From the NCBI GenBank assembly GCA_017460915.1, contig JAFUAA010000041.1, positions 1-56,232 of the forward strand: a DNA stretch of 56,232 bases. Reading direction: 5' to 3'. Of the stretch, positions 7,356-20,941 are shown one piece after another. This DNA is from Bacteroidales bacterium. Its GTDB lineage: Bacteria; Bacteroidota; Bacteroidia; Bacteroidales; F082. A model generated the notes under the pieces. The model did not search any database, was not told the origin of the DNA, and was given only the letters and a program-made list of their open reading frames with translations. A program made the translations under genes and the position numbers. Within the stretch, counting starts at the first letter, position 1. Each line of letters begins with the position of its first letter.

Positions 7356-7414
7356 CACGCATATTTGGAGCCTTGATTACCTAAGGCTCTTATTGTTTCA
7401 CAAAATTGTCTTTT

Positions 7415-8665
7415 ATGGATTCACAAGAAGGAATCAATGTCAGTGTCAACTCAGAGATTGGAAAACTCCAACACGTTTTGGTTCACACTCCGGGCCCGGA
7501 ACTTGAAAAAGTAACCCCCGAAAACGCGCACACTTTCCTTTTCAGCGATATTTTGAACATGCAAGTCGCTCAAAAGGAATACGGATACTTCAAAAAAGTG
7601 TTGCAAAAAGTGGCAAAGGTGCATGAAGTTGGCGACCTGCTGACCGACATCCTGCAATCAGAGAATGTCAAAATGGGATTAATCGACCGCATCTGCAAAG
7701 CCGAGGACAAAGGCTTCCTCGCCCCTTACCTTAAGTCGCTGCCTGCCGAGGAACTCTCGCGTCAGCTCATCGAAGGCGTCCAATTGGACGACATCACCTA
7801 TATCAACAACGAGCAATTCGCCTTGCAGCCCATCCCCAACCTGTTTTTCATGCGCGATGCCTCGTTCTCGATGTTCGACAACATCTTAATCAGCAATATG
7901 GCCACGAAGGTGCGCATGCGCGAATGCCTCATCTTGAACAGCATCTACAATATCCATCCCCTGTTCGACGCCAAAGTCATCAACCCTGTGCTGAACTATG
8001 ACATCCACGGCGAAGGCACAGTGGAAGGCGGCGATGTGCAAATCATCCGCGACAACGTGGTGATTTGCGGTTTGGGCTCACGCACCAACATGCATGGCGT
8101 GGAGGCCCTGGTCGAACACCTGAAGACCAAACCTGGCGTCAAGCACCTGATTTTCCAGGAATTGCCTCTCGATCCCGAGTCATTCATCCATCTTGACATG
8201 GTGTTTACCATGCTAGATGTCGACAAATGCATGGTTTACAAACCCGTGATCATGAACCCAGCGTTCAAGACCTTCCACATCACCATCGACGGCCAGAAAG
8301 CCATCGGAAAGGAGACCTCGGATTTGCTCACCGGCCTGAAGGAGATTGGCATCGATCTGGAGCCTGTTTACTGTGGCAACGGCGACAGCTCTTTTGCCTC
8401 GCGCGAGCAATGGCACAGTGGCTGCAACTTCTTCTGCCTTGCCCCTGGCCAATTCCTTGGCTATGGCCGCAACCAACGCACACTGCAAGTCCTCAACAAC
8501 GCAGGCTTCAACGTGGTGACAGCTGCCGATGTGGTCAACAACAAGTTCAACCTCGCCACAGGAAAGAAATGCATTGTTGCCTTTGAGGGCAACGAGCTCT
8601 CACGCGGGGGTGGCGGCGCTCGGTGCATGACGATGCCGATACAAAGAACGGCTGTGGATTGGTAA
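7415..8665 (+). CDS. arcA: Arginine deiminase
   Basis: 416 residues from ATG 7415; the in-frame TTG 9 bp upstream is less likely. The enzyme hydrolyses arginine to citrulline and ammonia. All core motifs are visible: PNLFFMRD (Asp148), EGGDV (204-208), the catalytic histidine in FIHLDMVF (His259) and the nucleophile Cys404 in RCMTMPIQR. No arcB, arcC or arginine/ornithine antiporter gene is adjacent, so ATP yield through a full ADI pathway cannot be shown here; ammonia release for acid tolerance is another use. Confidence 0.93.
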   Translation: MDSQEGINVSVNSEIGKLQHVLVHTPGPELEKVTPENAHTFLFSDILNMQVAQKEYGYFKKVLQKVAKVHEVGDLLTDILQSENVKMGLIDRICKAEDKGFLAPYLKSLPAEELSRQLIEGVQLDDITYINNEQFALQPIPNLFFMRDASFSMFDNILISNMATKVRMRECLILNSIYNIHPLFDAKVINPVLNYDIHGEGTVEGGDVQIIRDNVVICGLGSRTNMHGVEALVEHLKTKPGVKHLIFQELPLDPESFIHLDMVFTMLDVDKCMVYKPVIMNPAFKTFHITIDGQKAIGKETSDLLTGLKEIGIDLEPVYCGNGDSSFASREQWHSGCNFFCLAPGQFLGYGRNQRTLQVLNNAGFNVVTAADVVNNKFNLATGKKCIVAFEGNELSRGGGGARCMTMPIQRTAVDW

Positions 8666-8670
8666 AAATG

Positions 8671-8704
8671 AAAAACGTCGTTTGGAAACCAAACGACGTT
8701 TTTG
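8671..8704. terminator. Bidirectional terminator between arcA and the YgjP-like gene
   Basis: AAAAACGTCGTTTGG and its complement form a 13-15 bp stem with a tiny loop. A-run and T-run flank both sides, so it can stop both converging genes. Confidence 0.8.
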
Positions 8705-8705
8705 T

Positions 8706-9359
8706 TCACAAACTATTCCCATACTTATCCAGCCAAGCCTGTGCTTGTTCACAGTCAGGACAATGGGAACGCAGAAAGGTTTGGAAACGCACCGTGTGCT
8801 TCATGATGATGGTGTGGCATAATTCATGGATGATGACATAGTCGATCACAAATTCTGGAGCCTTGACGATGCGCCAGTTGATGGAAATGTTCTTTTCTTT
8901 TGAGCAATTGCCCCATTTCCGTTTCTGGCTTCTGATATAGAGTTTGTCATAAGGCAACAGCAAGGCTTCCGACAGGGCGTCGATGCGATTGGAAATGTGT
9001 TTTTTTGCCACCGATTTCAGCCATTTTTCCTGCACACTGACATTCAGCAAGTCGCGTTTTGCCTGAATGGTCTTGCTCTCGTGGTTTACCACCACTTTGT
9101 TTTGATACTTAGACGAATAGAAATAGGCATACCGGTTCCCGAAAAGCAAAATCTCATTTCGTCGTAGCTTGATTTGCGTTTTTTTCGCGAAAAACGTCCG
9201 CTTTGACTCAATCCATTGCTTTTTCTTTTCCAGCAAGCTCTCAATTTGTTCGTCAGTGAAAGAAAGTGGGACAAACAACTGCACCGCACCGTCTTCACAA
9301 ACACGGAGACGGGCATTTTTCACATCGCGGCGGGTTACGGTATAGTTTTCGGGCAGCAT
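8706..9359 (-). CDS. YgjP/SprT-like zinc metallopeptidase (DUF45)
   Basis: 217 residues. The C-terminal half has WGNCSKEKNISINWRIVKAP and the zinc motif HELCH followed by a distal MKH, as in the YgjP family. These are commonly encoded at the 3' end of type I restriction operons, which is exactly its position here; its role there is unknown. The start at 9359 lies 1 bp after the preceding stop, so it is co-transcribed with the hsd remnants. It is intact although the restriction genes are not. Confidence 0.8.
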   Translation of the reverse strand: MLPENYTVTRRDVKNARLRVCEDGAVQLFVPLSFTDEQIESLLEKKKQWIESKRTFFAKKTQIKLRRNEILLFGNRYAYFYSSKYQNKVVVNHESKTIQAKRDLLNVSVQEKWLKSVAKKHISNRIDALSEALLLPYDKLYIRSQKRKWGNCSKEKNISINWRIVKAPEFVIDYVIIHELCHTIIMKHTVRFQTFLRSHCPDCEQAQAWLDKYGNSL

Positions 9360-9360
9360 A

Positions 9361-10197
9361 TCAATTTAAACTGAAGTTTTTCAGAATAGAGTACATAAGC
9401 ATGTCGCCCAAAGGACCATCGATGTCGATATTCAGGGACTCGTATTTCGGATTTACAGAAAGCAATTCCATGTCGGCCTTAAATCGGTTGTATTCCTGTG
9501 TCACCTCCTGCCAGCCGATGTAAACCTTGGATTGGATTTGTCTGGCCTCGTCTTCGGCAAACGATCGAAGCAAACCCTCGTCGAAATCAGGTTGTTCGTT
9601 CTTGAGGATCTGATAAATCTCAAAAGTGCCCTTGTCGGCAAAGCCCATCTTTTTTGGAATCTCTATCGCCTCGTCCACCTTCGAGAGGATATTGGCGATG
9701 GCGGTTTGCTCGGACTTATCAGGATAATGGATATCCATACTTCTCAAATACCGAATATCCAAATTTCCAAGTCCCGTTGTGCCTTCTGAAACAGAAGTGA
9801 TTCGTTCTTGCACGGAATGGGAAGACAACCATCTGAAAAAATACTCGGGTAATATGTCAGAACCTTCCTTTGGTTTAAACGCGGTCAAAAAAGAAGCAAA
9901 CAAATAATCGGTATCGTCTTTAATAAACACGGCATTACCAATCCTTTTTCTATTTCCATTTGAACTTACAGCGATACACCAATCTTTACTCACCGCCTTT
10001 TCTTTCCTGTCCTTTTCACTTACCCCTTGCAAATACAATTCCTCCGTCAAATCCAATTCTTTCTGGATATTAGTCACAGTCAAGACTCTCACAGAAAAAG
10101 GCTCATAGGCTTTCAACTCCTGCTCCTTTGACCATGTATAACCAGATTTATATTGAATCTGATTCTTGAATTTATCTGTTTTCCAACCTTTCATCAT
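9361..10197 (-). CDS. HsdS half-subunit, probably fused to the tail of HsdR
   Basis: 278 residues. Residues 1 to about 175 match one target-recognition domain plus the start of a conserved helix of a type I specificity subunit (WKTDKF, AVSSNGNRKRIGN, SEGTTGLGNLDIRYLRSMDI, SEQTAIANILSKVDEAIE). A second TRD should follow, but the sequence switches to MGFADKGTFEIYQILKN and a helical tail ending SILKNFSLN, which resembles the C-terminal helical part of HsdR. A deletion joining hsdS to hsdR would explain both the missing half and the missing nuclease/helicase gene. The HsdR-tail assignment is moderate. Confidence 0.6.
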   Translation of the reverse strand: MMKGWKTDKFKNQIQYKSGYTWSKEQELKAYEPFSVRVLTVTNIQKELDLTEELYLQGVSEKDRKEKAVSKDWCIAVSSNGNRKRIGNAVFIKDDTDYLFASFLTAFKPKEGSDILPEYFFRWLSSHSVQERITSVSEGTTGLGNLDIRYLRSMDIHYPDKSEQTAIANILSKVDEAIEIPKKMGFADKGTFEIYQILKNEQPDFDEGLLRSFAEDEARQIQSKVYIGWQEVTQEYNRFKADMELLSVNPKYESLNIDIDGPLGDMLMYSILKNFSLN

Positions 10198-10844
10198 TGT
10201 TCATTGTCAATTGTAAATTGTTCATTTCCAATCACTTCACAATGCCCGCCACTAGTATTGCCACAATGCTTAATGACACCTTTCTGCTGTAGAACGGCAA
10301 GGTCTCTTTCGACAGTTCGTTGAACTACCGACAAAACTTCCGACATTGTTTTCGCTGATACATTTGGATTCTCTTTTAGAATAAGACATATTTTCTTTTG
10401 TCTATCAGTAAGTTGAATTTCCGACAAACTTCCGACATTATTTTTCTCGTCATACAAATCTTCTATTTGGGCATTGGTCATCGGTTCGGCAGCCGTACCC
10501 ACACGCATAAAACAACCTTTTTCGGACAGCCCGTATTTTGTTTTGTAATAAGGCTTTTCGCTTCCGCTGGCTATGAAAACCTTGATCACGGGAGTGTTCC
10601 CAATGTGTTCCACCATAACGTCAAACAAGCCTATCGGCGAAGGCGAGACACCCGTTCGGATACGGTCTTTGATCTTGAGTATATCGCCGTCGATGTCTTT
10701 CACTCCCACTGCATTGCCATCGTCATCGATGCCGAAGTAGATGATGCCGCCCTCACGGTAGTTGAGAAACGCCATCACTTCGCGTTCCAAATCAAGGTCG
10801 CGGGTCAGCTCTCGCTTGAATTCTATACGGTTTGTCTCTGTCAT
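10194..10844 (-). CDS. AlbA_2/Schlafen-domain DNA-binding protein with winged helix
   Basis: About 216 residues. The N-terminal 110 residues form an AlbA_2 (Schlafen-like) domain: NRIEFKRELTRDLDLEREVMAF, GGIIYFGIDDDG, SEKPYYKTKYGLSEKGCFMRVG. A C-terminal winged helix (LTDRQKKICLILKENPNVSA...RTVERDLAVLQQKGVI) follows. Such genes are frequent passengers inside type I R-M operons between hsdM and hsdS, as here, and probably regulate the locus. The start overlaps the hsdM stop (ATGATGA). The final residues (FTIDNEQ) come from a dispersed low-complexity repeat. Confidence 0.75.
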   Translation of the reverse strand: MTETNRIEFKRELTRDLDLEREVMAFLNYREGGIIYFGIDDDGNAVGVKDIDGDILKIKDRIRTGVSPSPIGLFDVMVEHIGNTPVIKVFIASGSEKPYYKTKYGLSEKGCFMRVGTAAEPMTNAQIEDLYDEKNNVGSLSEIQLTDRQKKICLILKENPNVSAKTMSEVLSVVQRTVERDLAVLQQKGVIKHCGNTSGGHCEVIGNEQFTIDNEQ

Positions 10845-12880
10845 CATTGTAAATTCTTCAGTAACTCATTCAGTTCCTTTTCCAGCGCCGCTTCGGACTG
10901 CACCGCCTTCTGGAAATCGACGATGGCTTCCTTCATGTCGATCTGCTCTTCGGGTTCAAAGGTGTCCACATAGCGGGGGATGTTGAGGTTGAACTCGTTT
11001 TCCTCAATCTCGTCCATATCCACGATGGAGAAATAACGCTTGCGCCGTTCGGGGTCGGCAAACATCTCCAGCAGTTCGGTCTCCACATCGGCGATAGCTT
11101 GGCGTTGCTTCTCGGCTTTTTCATAGGCGGCGTTTTCGCGCGAGGTCTTTTCGGCAAGCACCTTGTCCAAAGCCTTTAAAGCAGTTTCCCACGCCTTGCG
11201 TTCCCCAGCTGTCGGTTTTTTGCCCGCAGTTTCCTTCTCCTTCACTGCGGTTTCGGCTTTGTCCAAACGACTTTGCAGTCTTGCGATTTCTTCCGCCAAA
11301 TCGTTTTCGATCTCAGAGAACCGGAAATCCACTTCGTCCTCAATCTGGTTATGCAGACGGTTTTTCTGTTGCTTAATCCAATCCTTGGCTATTTCAATGT
11401 CGCCCCAACTTTCCAACATCGTGGAAATGCGCAAGACATCCTGCGGCTCCAACACGCTCATGTTGGCCTCCTCGCGGTACCAGCCTTTCTTGGCGGCATA
11501 CACCATCAGCACCTTGTTTTTGCGGTCGGCAGGCTTGTCCTTGTCAAAGAAGATAATGGCTCCGGGGATGGTGGTGCCGTAAAACAGATTGCCCGGCAAC
11601 ACCACTATGGCATCAATGATATTGATATGCTACTTGAAATCAATCCCTTGCAGAAAACCACGACGGATGGTGTATTCCACATCGGCCTTGCGGTTCTGCC
11701 CGTCTTCCTCCTCGGTCTTTTCGGGCTGACCACGGAACAACACACCTTGCGGGCACACCACGCCGGCCTTGCCGTTCTCGTCCAACGAAGCAATGATATG
11801 CTGCAAAAAAGCGAAATCACCATTGCTGTAGGGTGGTACGCCATACACCAAGCGGTTGTAGGGGTCGGTGAATTCCTTCTTGTATTCAATCTGAGGCGTG
11901 CCGTCCTTTTTGTTTACGGTGTTGCCTTTCTTGTCTTTCTTGGGTTCACCGTTTTGTGCCCAGTTCTCCATCGAGAAGGGAAAGTTGGCCATCACCTTGT
12001 CGAAACGACGAAGTTCCAGTTCGTTTTCCTCATCCTTGAATTTCGGGTCGCGGATGGTGTCGCCCTGTTCAATGCGGGCATCCAAGCCGTGCAGAATCAT
12101 GTTGATGTTGCAGATGGCCCAGGTATTCTACACCAGTTCCTGTCCGAATAGGCGGATGCTTTTTTGCGTCTCATAACTGGAACGGGCATATTTGGCGGCA
12201 TTGAGCAGGAAACCGCCCGAACCGCAGGTGGGGTCATACACGGTCTCGCCCTTCTGGGGTTTCAGGTAACGGACAATGATGTCAACCACCTCCTGAGGCG
12301 TGTAGAACTGTCCCGCCATGGTGCCGCCTTTGTTCTCGTCGGCAAAACGTTTGATAAGATATTCGTAGGCGTCACCCAACACATCCACCGTGACATTGTT
12401 GTTGCTCAAATCCACAGCACTCAAGTAGTTGATGAGGTTGGTGAGCACTTCAGGGTCAAGTTTTTTGCCACCGGAGCCATCGGGAGCGGGTTCGTTCCAG
12501 CGCACGGTGTTGATGATTCCCTTAAGGAAATACTTGCCGTTTTTATCTACATTTTGATCGGCAATAGCGTTCACGGCTTCATCCAACTTCTCGTTTTTCT
12601 TGTCAATGGAAGCCAGCCAGACATCTTCCCAGAAGTGTCCCTCAGGGATGAGAAAGTCATGCTTTTTCTTCGTAATCACTTCCAATTCCCGTGGAGAAGG
12701 CCCGCGAACATAATCTATCTTGAAATTGTTTTTCGCGTTCTCGATTTCCCACTGGTAATTGTCTGACAAACGTTTGAAAAAAAGCAAAGAAAGGATATAC
12801 GACTTGTAGTCCTCCACCTTGTCACGGAGGATGTCGGCCATGCCGAAAAGGATGTTGCCTAAGGCTTGTTTGGTAATCAT
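10844..12880 (-). pseudogene. hsdM: Type I DNA methyltransferase subunit HsdM, interrupted by two TAG codons
   Basis: One frame of 678 codons reads as a complete HsdM: N-terminal helical domain from MITKQALGN, SAM-binding DPTCGSGG (codons 216-223), catalytic NFPF in VMANFPFS, and a long C-terminal coiled coil. It is cut by TAG at codon 251 (12128-12130) and codon 417 (11630-11632); no frameshift occurs. The conserved flanks (FGQELV|NTWAIC and QGIDFK|HINIIDAI) show nothing is missing but the two codons. Without readthrough no active N6-adenine methyltransferase is made. A -7 box TATTTTTG (minus, about 12912-12919) precedes it. Confidence 0.85.
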
Positions 12881-12951
12881 AACACTACGGATCCGTTATT
12901 GTTAACACCTACAAAAATACGTTTTTTTCATAAACTCATCATGCATCAAAA

Positions 12952-16938
<3,987 letters not shown>

Positions 16939-16946
<8 letters not shown>

Positions 16947-17337
16947 TTTCGCCAATCAACAACTTTCGTTCAGCATCGGGAATGCGTTCCGATTTGTTGG
17001 CCTCGCGGTCGAAATACACCACCACGGCGTGGCACAGCGTCTTGATTTCGCCCGTCTTGGCATCTTTGAGGCACTGTTCCATCTTGAAGCTGGAGTTGCC
17101 CATTTCGGTGACGCGGCTTTCGCAGACAATCGGGTCGTGGAAATGGACGGGATGACGGAAGTCCAAGTCCACGTGGACGAGGACGTATTTGAAAGTAAGC
17201 CAGTCGATTTCGGTTTGGAAGACGTGCTCGAAGTAGCGACTTCTTCCCATGTCGAAGTAATGGCATTGCGACCCGTTGTTGACGTGGTTGTAAGGGTCGA
17301 GGTCGCTCATGCGGATTTGGATGGGGCACGAAAACAT
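16939..17337 (-). CDS. Acyl-CoA thioesterase, hotdog fold (4HBT)
   Basis: 132 residues with the YbgC/FadM-type opening RMSDLDPYNHVNNG, where Asp and the HVNN helix form the active site, then VHVDLDFRHPVHFHDPI. The family hydrolyses acyl-CoA thioesters in the cytoplasm. It precedes the GH2 gene and follows nadE on the same strand; the 5-bp gap to nadE suggests co-transcription. Its 3' end touches the dispersed element, so the last residues may vary. Confidence 0.82.
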
Positions 17338-17342
17338 GGCGA

Positions 17343-18092
17343 TTATTTCATTTCAAAATGCGGAATCGGCAACAACTTGAAGAGGTTGGCTGCATGCTTG
17401 CGGTCGATAAGGGCTTTGGTTTCAGGATCCTCGCAGATACCCGTGCGGATATACTTGTCCAACACGGCGTATGTGAAGCCGAGGTTGTCCTCGTCGCTCT
17501 TGTTGGTAAGACCATCAGATGGCGTCTTCTCCACCAACTCGATGGGCAAACCCAACTCCTTCCCTATCGCTTTGACTTCCTGCACGGTGAGTCCGCCAAG
17601 CGGCGAAAAATCGCCAGCGGCATCGCCATAGCGCGTCGAGTAACCCACCCAATCCTCGGAGAGGTTGCAGGTGTTGGCCACACGACCGTTCATCGATTGC
17701 GAGATGGCGTACAACGTGCTCATTCTCAAGCGCGGTGGCAAGTTGATGGTGGTCTGACGACTGACTTCAGCATCCAAGGTGCCCAACTGTTCACGTACTG
17801 CTTCGATAAGCGTATTATAGGTGTCACCGATATTGACACAACAGTGGCGAATGCCAAGGTGGTTGATGAGTTTCATGCTGTCGTCGATGTCGGGTTGCAC
17901 GCCATTGGGCATAGTCACGCCGATGACACGATCCGTGCCAAGAGCCTCGACACAAAGACCAGCGACGACGCTACTGTCCTTGCCGCCCGAGATGCCGATG
18001 ACGGCATTGCAGCCTTTTCCGTTCACTTCAAACCAGTCGCGAATCCATTGCACGACTTGGTCTTTTACTTGTTTTGCATTGAAATTATCCAT
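17343..18092 (-). CDS. nadE: NH3-dependent NAD+ synthetase
   Basis: 249 residues, the short ammonia-dependent form without a glutaminase domain. The PP-loop SGGKDSS (35-41) binds ATP; NLPPRLRMSTLYAI, NTCNLSEDWVGYSTRYGD and GDFSPLGGLTVQEV, with KTPSDGL after it, are the deamido-NAD and ATP sites. It makes the last step of NAD synthesis. Likely in one unit with the kinase upstream and the thioesterase downstream. Confidence 0.93.
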   Translation of the reverse strand: MDNFNAKQVKDQVVQWIRDWFEVNGKGCNAVIGISGGKDSSVVAGLCVEALGTDRVIGVTMPNGVQPDIDDSMKLINHLGIRHCCVNIGDTYNTLIEAVREQLGTLDAEVSRQTTINLPPRLRMSTLYAISQSMNGRVANTCNLSEDWVGYSTRYGDAAGDFSPLGGLTVQEVKAIGKELGLPIELVEKTPSDGLTNKSDEDNLGFTYAVLDKYIRTGICEDPETKALIDRKHAANLFKLLPIPHFEMK

Positions 18093-18110
18093 AATGGTTG
18101 TTTATTATTT

Positions 18111-19778
18111 TTACATAAAACTGCTGCCGCCAATGAATTGCCGCAGCATGGATGTGGCCGGAATCTCCTTGTCGGAGACAGGCGTGAAATAATTGAGGAA
18201 GCGCCGCAAACGGTGCGCCTCGGTGTATTCGGGACAGTTGTTCGGGACGGTGGCCAGGATGCTCTCTGCATGGTTGCGCATCACGGCAAACTCCAAGAGA
18301 TAGGCCGAATTGAACATCACGTCGGCGTTCTCCTGATAAGGGTTGATCCACTTCTCCTCGGCGGCACACACGCTGGGCCATTGGCTGATTGTCTGCCGTG
18401 CCGTGAACGCTCCTTTGTTATAATCGCGCACGATGCGTCGCAAGAGGCGGTTGTCGTCGGTGGGAATCATGTTGTGGTCGTCCAAAGCGGTGCTGGTCAA
18501 CGTGGAGATGAAGATACGGAACTTGGTCGATTCAGGGATTTGTTCCGTCAACATGGGGTTCAGGGCATGGATGCCTTCGAGCAACAGAACCGAGCCTTCC
18601 TTAAGCTGCAAACGTTTTCCATTATACTCGCGCATTCCCGTAACAAAATTATACTCAGGCACTTCTATTTCCTCACCATCCAGCAAGGCAATCAAGTCGC
18701 GCTCGAGGGCGGCATGATCGACGGTCTCGAAATTGTCGAAGTCGTAGGTTCCGTCGGGTAGTTTAGGAGTATCCTCTCTATTGACGAAATAGTCGTCGGT
18801 CGAGAAAGAAATCGGCTTCAGTCCGCAGGCCTTCAATTGGATGCTCACGCGGCTGCAAAACGTGGTCTTGCCACTGCTGCTCGGCCCCGTAATCAATACC
18901 AATCGGACTGGGGTCTCGCTGTGATACCTTCGGTCGATCTCCTCCGCAATCTGCACGATTTTCTTTTCTTGCAAGGCTTCGGCCACTTGCACCAACTCGC
19001 GCGCCATCCCGTTCTGAATCGCATGGTTGACGTCGCCCACCGTGCTCAGTCCCATGATGTCGTTCCACTTCAGGCTTTCCGAGAACACCTCGAAGGTCTT
19101 CGGTTGGTCCTTCAACTCGGCCAGGCGGTTGGGGTCGTCACGGTCGGGGATACGCATCAAGATGCCGTCGCAATAAGCCTCGATATCCCAGATTTTAAGA
19201 TACCCTGTCGAGGGCACCAGACGACCGTAAAAATAGTCGGTAGCATTATCAAGAGTGTAATAATCGGTATAAGCTTTCCCACTGGTTTCCAATAGTTTCA
19301 CCTTGTCATCCAAGCCCAATTCACTGAACATACGGATAGCGTCGTCGATACGCGCCTCATGACGGTGGAACTGGATGTCGTCAGCAACGATAACCCTCAT
19401 TCGTACACGAAGCGAAGCTATGTCGTTGGCAGTCAACAGCTCGCCGTCATTTTTGCGAATGCGGCAAAACAAGCCTTTTGAAATGGGATGCTCCATATTG
19501 AGTTTGCAGCCAGGGAACAAGTCGAGGGCGGCTTTGTAAAGCAGGAAACACAATGAACGGAAATACACAAGCAAGGCGGTGTGGTCGCGGACGTCCAGAA
19601 ATTCGACGTCGCGGCTGTTGTAAACACGGAATTTGAGTCCCTGCGACACATTGTTGACCTTCGCCGAAACGATGGGATAAGGCCTGTCGAACTCGAACTC
19701 AGGAAGCATTTCCAGCAAGGTCATGCCCTCCTTGAATTCTTTGGTTGTGTGGTTATTGACGCAGTATATCTGAAGCAT
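18111..19778 (-). CDS. Uridine kinase-like protein with N-terminal TGS/ThrRS-editing-like region
   Basis: 555 residues. The N-terminal ~200 residues look like the TGS and second additional domains of threonyl-tRNA synthetase (FKEGMTLLEMLPEF at the start). The C-terminal half is a P-loop kinase of the uridine kinase/phosphoribulokinase family: GPSSSGKTT at 298-306, FSTDDYFVNRE, YDFDNFETVDHAAL. This two-part architecture is common in Bacteroidetes and Firmicutes; the substrate is not established, and the former editing domain may bind nucleoside or RNA. 19 bp upstream of nadE. Confidence 0.82.
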   Translation of the reverse strand: MLQIYCVNNHTTKEFKEGMTLLEMLPEFEFDRPYPIVSAKVNNVSQGLKFRVYNSRDVEFLDVRDHTALLVYFRSLCFLLYKAALDLFPGCKLNMEHPISKGLFCRIRKNDGELLTANDIASLRVRMRVIVADDIQFHRHEARIDDAIRMFSELGLDDKVKLLETSGKAYTDYYTLDNATDYFYGRLVPSTGYLKIWDIEAYCDGILMRIPDRDDPNRLAELKDQPKTFEVFSESLKWNDIMGLSTVGDVNHAIQNGMARELVQVAEALQEKKIVQIAEEIDRRYHSETPVRLVLITGPSSSGKTTFCSRVSIQLKACGLKPISFSTDDYFVNREDTPKLPDGTYDFDNFETVDHAALERDLIALLDGEEIEVPEYNFVTGMREYNGKRLQLKEGSVLLLEGIHALNPMLTEQIPESTKFRIFISTLTSTALDDHNMIPTDDNRLLRRIVRDYNKGAFTARQTISQWPSVCAAEEKWINPYQENADVMFNSAYLLEFAVMRNHAESILATVPNNCPEYTEAHRLRRFLNYFTPVSDKEIPATSMLRQFIGGSSFM

Positions 19779-19801
19779 AATTACCTATGGAGGATTATCG
19801 T

Positions 19802-20830
19802 TCATTCTTCTCTTTGAATCCGATTCAAGGCATCGATGGCCAAACGGTAGTCGGGCTGAATCTTGAGCACCTCTTTGTAGATGTCGACCGCCCGACTGTA
19901 GTCGCCCATTTGTTCCAACACACGACCTTTGTTGTAGTAAGCGTCGATGTAGTTGGGATTGGCGTTCAAGGCGCGATCGAAATAGTCAAGGGCTACCTCG
20001 TTGTTTTCAAGGTAAACATAATTGACATAGCCAATGTTAAACAGCAAGATGTAGTTGTCGGGGAGCTGCATCAGCAGGGTGTCGTAATGGCGCACGGCTT
20101 CTTCGGGGAAGCCATGGCTTTGCATGTACAAGGCCAACTCGTAACGCGGTGTGGCTATATCGGGGAACTGATGCTGCGCCTTGCGAAGATAGTCTAACGT
20201 GTAGGGCAGCTGTTGGGCGGCATAGATGCGGCTGATTTGCTCCACGGGGTCGTAGAATCCGGCATCCTGCTCCGAAGCCAGTTGGAAATTGCGCAATGCG
20301 CTGACTGTGTCTTGTTTGGCAGCCATGTAGCACATGCCTTTGATGAAATACGCCCTGGGATTGTAGGATGACAGTCCCAAGGCTTTGTCGACATAGCCAA
20401 ATGCAAGGTTGAAGTTCTGTTGCAACAGGTTGAGTTCGGCCAGCTTCACCAAAGGGCGAGGATCCATCGTATTGATTTCCGCCGCACGGTTGAGCGTAGA
20501 GGCAATGTTGTCCTGGTCACCCAATGCATAATACAAGTCAGCTAACAGCAAATATGTGTTGACGTTTCTAGGGTCAATCTGGAGCGACTTGTTGATATCA
20601 ATCATGGCCTGACCAATCTGTTCATTGGCAAAATAGGCTTTGGCACGATTGGCATACAAGAGTGCATCGGTGCTATCCAAGGCAATGGAATCGCTGATAC
20701 GTTGTATCGCTTCGCTAACTGTCACTGGTGCCGAAGGCTCCTGGTGCGTATCCTTGGGCTCTGGTTGGGGCGTGTTGTTGCAGGCCAGCATGGCGAGCAA
20801 GGCGCCGACAAATAGTAGGTTTTTCTTCAT
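19802..20830 (-). CDS. TPR-repeat lipoprotein
   Basis: 342 residues with a lipoprotein signal (MKKNLLFVGALLAMLACNN, Cys17) and a Pro/Glu/Thr-rich linker. From about residue 40 the whole protein is tetratricopeptide repeats (ALLYANRAKAYFANEQ, TYLLLADLYYALGD, DAYYNKGRVLEQMGDYSRA). It is probably tethered to the outer membrane facing the periplasm and acts as a scaffold. Nothing in the neighbours (kinase, recA) points to a partner. Confidence 0.8.
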   Translation of the reverse strand: MKKNLLFVGALLAMLACNNTPQPEPKDTHQEPSAPVTVSEAIQRISDSIALDSTDALLYANRAKAYFANEQIGQAMIDINKSLQIDPRNVNTYLLLADLYYALGDQDNIASTLNRAAEINTMDPRPLVKLAELNLLQQNFNLAFGYVDKALGLSSYNPRAYFIKGMCYMAAKQDTVSALRNFQLASEQDAGFYDPVEQISRIYAAQQLPYTLDYLRKAQHQFPDIATPRYELALYMQSHGFPEEAVRHYDTLLMQLPDNYILLFNIGYVNYVYLENNEVALDYFDRALNANPNYIDAYYNKGRVLEQMGDYSRAVDIYKEVLKIQPDYRLAIDALNRIQREE

Positions 20831-20844
20831 TTTTATTGTTTTGT

Positions 20845-20932
20845 TACACGCTTTGCGTCACTGCGAGGAACGAAGCGGTCCAGAAAAACAGGGGTTCCCT
20901 AGATTGCTTCGCTCGCAATGACACTTACTGCG
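20845..20932. repeat. Dispersed palindromic element, copy B
   Basis: Begins ACACGCTTTGCGTCACTGCG and ends in CTTCGCTCGCAATGACAC, with GCGGTCCAG and TAGATTGC inside, matching copies A and D. It sits between recA and the TPR lipoprotein gene. Confidence 0.75.
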
Positions 20933-20941
20933 TCTGGAATC

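Noticed and set aside
10844-12880. Genome-wide TAG recoding as the cause of the internal stops
   Set aside because: atoE, ATPase 1 and tex end at TAG at their normal lengths, so TAG works as a stop in this genome.
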